The translations under genes were made by a program, and so were the position numbers. The notes beneath the pieces are model-generated. The model did no database searches. It was not told the DNA's origin and saw only the letters and a list, made by a program, of their open reading frames with translations. Shown here in pieces: positions 60,113 through 64,000 of a stretch of DNA of 64,000 bases (the stretch's first letter is position 1; each line of letters opens with the position of its first letter). Where the stretch lies: positions 15,866,501 to 15,930,500 of the forward strand of contig CP141146.1 in the NCBI GenBank assembly GCA_035235625.1, given 5' to 3'. The DNA comes from Saururus chinensis. Lineage: Eukaryota > Streptophyta > Magnoliopsida > Piperales > Saururaceae.

Positions 60113-60302
60113 TGTCATACCATAGCTCCAACATTGCTACTATTGTAGCAATATCGCTCCAACATTAGATCAATATCGCTCCTATGTTGGAGCAATATCG
60201 CTCCAACATTGGTGCAATATCGCTCCAATGTTGGAGCAATATCGCTCCAACATTGAACATTAGAGCAATACCGCTCTAATGTTAGATCTTGCTCCAACAT
60301 TG
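60113..60302. repeat. 22-bp palindromic satellite, outer right block
   Basis: About eight units of the form TTGGAGCAATATCGCTCCAA with spacers CA or TG, period 22. They differ from the left arrays by a T-to-C change in the centre that spoils the perfect palindrome. They lie directly outside the left arm of the foldback that starts at 60303. Confidence 0.88.
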
Positions 60303-61345
60303 CTAAAAGAGTTGTTGGCACCTAGTAAGTTTCATATGCATTAATATATTAAGCGTGATCATCAAAGCATTAACGAACTCAGGTTTTGAAATGTAATTTA
60401 AAATTTCCATTAGTAAATTATCACTTGGAAACACTTGATATGAAACAAATTTATAGTGAATAACATCAATGTTCATCCAATATTATTCTAAATTTGCCGC
60501 AATATCGCTCTAACATTGAACATTAGAGCAATATCACTCTAACATTGGAGCAATATCGCTCCAACATTGGTGCAATATCGCTCCAATGTTAGAGCAATAT
60601 CGCTCCAACATTGGTGCAATATCGCTCCAATGTTAGAGCAATATCGCTCCAATATTGGACCAATATCGCTCCAACATTGGTGCAATATTGCTCCAATGTT
60701 AAAGCAATATCGCTCCAACATTGAACATTAGAGCAATATCGCTCCAATGTTTGATCAATATTGCTCCAATGTTGGAGCAATATCGCTCCAACATTGGAGC
60801 AATATTGCTCTAATGTTCAATGTTGGAGCGATATTGCTCCAACATTGGAGCGATATTGTACCAATGTTGGAGCGATATTGCTCCAATATGGAGCGATATT
60901 GCTCCAATATGGAGCGATATTGCTCCAACATTGGAGCGATATTGCTCCAATATGGAGCGATATTGCTCCAACATTGGAGCGATATTGCACCAATGTTGGA
61001 GCGATATTGCTCCAATATTGGAGCGATATTGCACCAATGTTGGAGCGATATTGCTCTAACATTGGAGCGATATTGCACTAATGTTGGAGCGATATTGCTC
61101 CAATGTTAGAGTGATATTGCTCTAATGTTCAATGTTATAGCCATATTGCGGAAAATTTAGAATAATATTGGATGAACATTGATGTTATTCACTATAAATT
61201 TGTTTCATATTAAGTGTTTCTAAGTGATAATTTACTAATGGAAATTTTAAATTACATTTCAAAACCTGAGTTCGTTAATGCTTTGATGATCACGCTTAAT
61301 ATATTAATGCATATGAAACTTACTAGGTGCCAACAACTCTTTTAG
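60303..61345. mobile_element. Foldback (inverted repeat) of about 1.04 kb with satellite core
   Basis: The left arm begins CTAAAAGAGTTGTTGGCACC at 60303 and the right arm ends with its reverse complement at 61345. Both arms have an outer unique part of about 190 bp (through GAACTCAGGTTTTGAAATG and ATCCAATATTATTCTAAATT) and an inner part of 22-bp satellite. The satellite reads GCAATATCGC in the left arm and GCGATATTGC in the right, so it is inverted too. The centre is near 60820. No target duplication is evident outside the arms. Plant foldback elements of the FARE type have this layout and carry Ulp1-like genes, which fits the gene 5 kb upstream. The open frames on all strands here are artefacts. 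Confidence 0.85.
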
Positions 61346-61413
61346 TATTTACTTCATATTCATTCCCTCTAATAAACATATCAAGTAATAAAATGATCAA
61401 AGATAAGAACAAA

Positions 61414-61850
61414 CCAAACAAAAATTCTTCTACACTTTCGTTGGGCATGAACTCATAGATGAGTAATTTTTATTCTTTGTGGTTGCACCATCCCAAAAGC
61501 CTAACAAGGTTTCAGTGCTAGAGCTTTGCAATTAGTTCCACCTCATTCTTGAACCCTTCAAATCCATGTCCTGAACTTTGAGAGAGCCTTTTCACAGCAA
61601 TTTCTTGACCCTTTACTAATTTTTCCCTGCAAGATTGCCATTAAGCTCCTTTAATACCCAGATGCTTATGATTAATGCTCAGTGAGCTATTTTATAAAAT
61701 ATCTATTGAAAAGATCCTCCAATTTCTTTTCTTATGTTTCTGTGGAGTTACGGTTCTTAAAATCCCTACAATGAAGTGGGGAAAAACCATATAAACATGT
61801 CCACATCCACCCTCTCCAAGCTTGTTGGCCGTAAAGAAATTCTCAGAGTA
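61414..61850 (-). pseudogene. Receptor-like kinase fragment (cysteine-rich/S-domain type)
   Basis: The minus strand has NFFTANKLGEGGCGHVYM (glycine loop, 61845-61785). A further exon at about 61625-61414 reads [20 protein letters not shown] and [10 protein letters not shown], then TAG, H, TGA, NLVRLLGWCNHKE, TAA, KLLIYEFMPNESVEEFLF. This is subdomains I-V of a DUF26 or S-domain receptor kinase, including the ATP-binding Lys (AVKR). The stops replace Gln, Arg and Glu of intact family members. The extracellular part, catalytic loop and activation segment are absent. It is dead. Confidence 0.78.
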
Positions 61851-62008
61851 TGCAATATTGTGATAAAGGAAAATAGAGTATGCAATATTGTGCACAAATA
61901 AGAAACACTGGCAGTGCCATCTTAGGCAAGCCCCACCCATCCAAACAATAAGAATGAGGTCAACACATTCTACTTGGGATCATGTAATATGTGCAGCTTT
62001 ACACATAC

Positions 62009-62926
62009 TGCATCAAGGAGGATGTTTGAAGCTTTAACATCACAATATATCACTTGACATTCTGAATCGTGCAAGAATGTGAGTTCTCGTGCAGCACCAA
62101 TTGCAAATTTGATTCTTATATCCCAAGAAAGTGGCTGACCTCCTCCTGAAAAAGAGGTCCATTTTCTATGAGATGCAATATAACTAAAAAGAAATCAACA
62201 ACTACTAAATAGATATCTTTACGTATTAATAGGAGTCACAACAAGTATGCATTCATGTCCGTACACCACAAACAAAGGCACTTCATCATACATGAATTAT
62301 ATGAAATCTACGTCTTTAAATGTTTAAAGTGTGGGATTTTTTTTACTTATGACAAACGTTTCTCCCAAAGATGCACAAGGAGCATGATTTCATTTCCAAG
62401 TAACATAAAACAAAGTAGGATAATTTACGTTTAAATAGGTGGTTCTCCACACTGCCTTTTGGCAAGTACTCATAGACCAAGATGTCGGTAGTCACCCTCA
62501 GAGCAATAACCAATGAGATATTAAAGATTTGGATAGTGAAGTTGACTGAGGTACTGAACTTCGGTCTGTCCACATCAGTTGTGAAACCAAATTAATAACA
62601 CCAACAAAAATGAGAAACTTTATTAAACAAATTCTATAAGAGAAGAATGGCTTACTAACCACTCTTTGTGGCCTTGAAAACCATCTGGTTTAAGCTTCTT
62701 CACAGCAACAACCGGTCCAGATCCAGGCTTTAAAGCAGTTATTGTTTGCTCATCGACCCATCCCATGCAAACATAACCAAATCCTCCTTCTCCAAGGAGA
62801 GATTTTGTATGGAAGTTTCTAGTCGCATTTCTGAGCTGATTGAAAGGGAAGTTCTTCAAATTTGGGGATGACAAGATTTCGCACTCAGTTTGTGGTGTTG
62901 GAGCATTAGAACTACCACTTTTCTCA
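62009..62926 (-). pseudogene. Receptor-like cytoplasmic kinase (PBL/APK1-like), three exons, decayed
   Basis: Exons on the minus strand: 62926-62656 (NLKNFPFNQLRNATRNF, LLGEGGFGYVCMGW, GSGPVVAVKKLKPDGFQGHK), 62565-62429 (TEVQYLSQLHYPNL, stop, YLIGYCSEG, then in another frame LVYEYLPKGSVENHLF) and 62145-62009 ([35 protein letters not shown]). Splice borders are AG..GT. RLCK-VII kinases act below immune receptors at the plasma membrane. The first exon with the myristoylation Met-Gly-x-Cys is not seen, and the activation segment and C-lobe are absent. A stop and a frameshift break exon 2. The catalytic loop has Cys in place of Arg (YCD for YRD), explainable by a CpG transition. Confidence 0.83.
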
Positions 62927-63791
62927 CTGTAAGATGGCAGAGTCAAACTTTATACACTTGTAGATAGTTTTCTCTAGCAAATGCTAACAAGAAAAAGGGA
63001 AAGGAGAACATTTTACAGCAAAGTACTATATTCCCCCTAAATAAATAGTCCATGGATAACCAAATGCTATATGTCGTAGAAAGCCGGAGAGAGAAAATCA
63101 TAACTTTAAGATTGATGTTGCCATGGAAATATGGCCTTAATTATGCAACGTAAAAATCACCTCAAATCATATACTAACTTGGTTGCAAAATATAACAGAA
63201 AAAACTTTGTGATCTACACCTCGAAATATCTCACTTCTAATCCCACACCTAAATAAAAAGAGGAAATTAATATAACACAAAAATAAGCAAATTTAGATCA
63301 TTTGTCCCAACTAAATCTCTACAACGAAAAACTTAAAAATAACCAAGCACTTTCACTTTTCCAAAACATTAACTAAAACATACATACCCTTATTCCTAAC
63401 TAAAAAATTAACTAAAACATAGAGCAAATCACAATGTTCCTAAGTTTAACAAGTGAATATCAGTATAAACATAAATAGTGGATCATACAAAAACACCTAA
63501 CAAGGTTTCAAAAATCTCAAGAATATTGCACAGCTGATGGAATAAGAACTCCTTCAAAGTACCTGTTTATCTGTCATATGCAGGTAAGCAATAGTTTAAA
63601 AAACTAGCTCATCATTGCAATATTGCTGCCTATAACATAGTTGCCAAATCAGTTACATGTCTACTTATAAAGCTTAAAATATTATAGTACAATTTCAATA
63701 ATCAAAGTTCCATCATCAGGTTTATGATTGCCAAACATTGATAGGAACTATATTATGAACAATCAACCCTACTAACAGTTATTGGTCTTAC
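62927..63791. other. No gene seen
   Basis: AT-rich sequence between the kinase fragment and the SAP18 exons. I looked for the downstream SAP18 exon (FQIGDYLDVAI) on the minus strand and did not find it. Confidence 0.4.
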
Positions 63792-64000
63792 AGGTCTGAC
63801 CACAAAGCGGACATTCTTATTAGGATATACAAAAGCAAACGACAATTTACCATCTCTTCTTCTTGCTTGAAGATCAACCTCTTTAACCTGAAAAGGTTTA
63901 TAAATGTGTACAGTTCACGTCCAGGAAAAAAAGTTTTAAAAAAGCCTTCAAGAGGGGTAATATAAAATTTAATATACCATATCTATCAATTCATGAATTG
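63792..64000 (-). CDS. SAP18: SAP18-like exons, partial gene at the window edge
   Basis: Two exons are read on the minus strand. 64000-63978 (cut by the window edge) ends IHELIDM before GTATAT. 63887-63792 reads VKEVDLQARRDGKLSFAFVY then PNKNVRFVVRP before GTAAGA. Joined, they match the ubiquitin-fold core of SAP18 (LRELTDLVKEVxPxARRRxxxLSFAFVYPDKNGRFVVR). SAP18 is a subunit of Sin3/HDAC and ASAP splicing-linked complexes in the nucleus. No stop is seen in these 39 codons. The last exon was not found downstream in the next 800 bp, so the gene may have a long intron or may be one more fragment. Upstream exons are outside the window. Confidence 0.65.

Noticed and set aside
60113..61140. CRISPR-like array of short palindromic repeats
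   Set aside because: The genome is a plant nuclear genome, there are no unique spacers (units are contiguous with two variable bases), and no cas gene is present. It is tandem satellite DNA.

Overview
This is nuclear DNA from a flowering plant. The evidence is AT-rich introns with GT..AG borders, plant gene families (TPR10-type ankyrin/TPR protein, plant mobile domain, receptor-like kinases, flavonoid-hydroxylase-type P450), and a dense mix of Mutator-like, CACTA-like, hAT-like and LTR elements. The clade cannot be fixed. The GC-rich small-peptide gene and P450 fragment next to AT-rich genes would suit a non-grass monocot, but that is a guess.

Layout. 1-5.7 kb: decayed long-LTR repeat DNA with minisatellites. 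5.7-9.6 kb: gene-poor, with a small hAT-like element. 9.62-19.79 kb: the one clearly intact large gene, a 13-exon ankyrin-TPR protein of 459 aa whose reading frame I could follow through every splice junction; one intron carries a 290-bp palindromic TG..CA element. 19.8-24.7 kb: gene-poor, with a templated 47-bp insertion copied from an intron of that gene. 24.7-27.1 kb: a tRNA-Pro and the 5' end of an ERCC1 gene between two diverged direct repeats. 27.1-32 kb: a Mutator-like element (MULE) with decayed transposase followed by a plant mobile domain gene. 32-33.5 kb: LTR and gag of a Ty3-like element. 33.87-34.19 kb: a small secreted-peptide gene whose upstream region recurs at 48.57-48.94 kb. 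35.4-35.8 kb: P450 fragment. 38.3-40.4 kb: a complete Pack-MULE with 9-bp target duplication carrying exons of an NSUN/RsmB methyltransferase. 41.3-48.1 kb: remains of an ATAD1/Msp1-type AAA ATPase, with a 5.1-kb LTR-type insertion in its last intron and a CACTA-like terminus at its truncated edge. 49-61.3 kb: a Ulp1-protease (C48) gene of the Kaonashi/FARE type and the 3' half of an alanyl-tRNA synthetase, between arrays of a 22-bp palindromic repeat; the right array forms a foldback of about 1 kb. 61.4-64 kb: two decayed kinase fragments and two SAP18 exons on the minus strand.

Taken together, one or two host genes sit in a region where transposons have collected, copied and broken many gene fragments (ERCC1, P450, NSUN, ATAD1, AlaRS, two kinases, possibly SAP18). 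The most notable features are the Ulp1 element with palindromic satellite on both sides, the Pack-MULE and its probable autonomous relative 11 kb away, and the duplicated peptide-gene promoter. All calls come from reading the sequence by eye; no database search was run.
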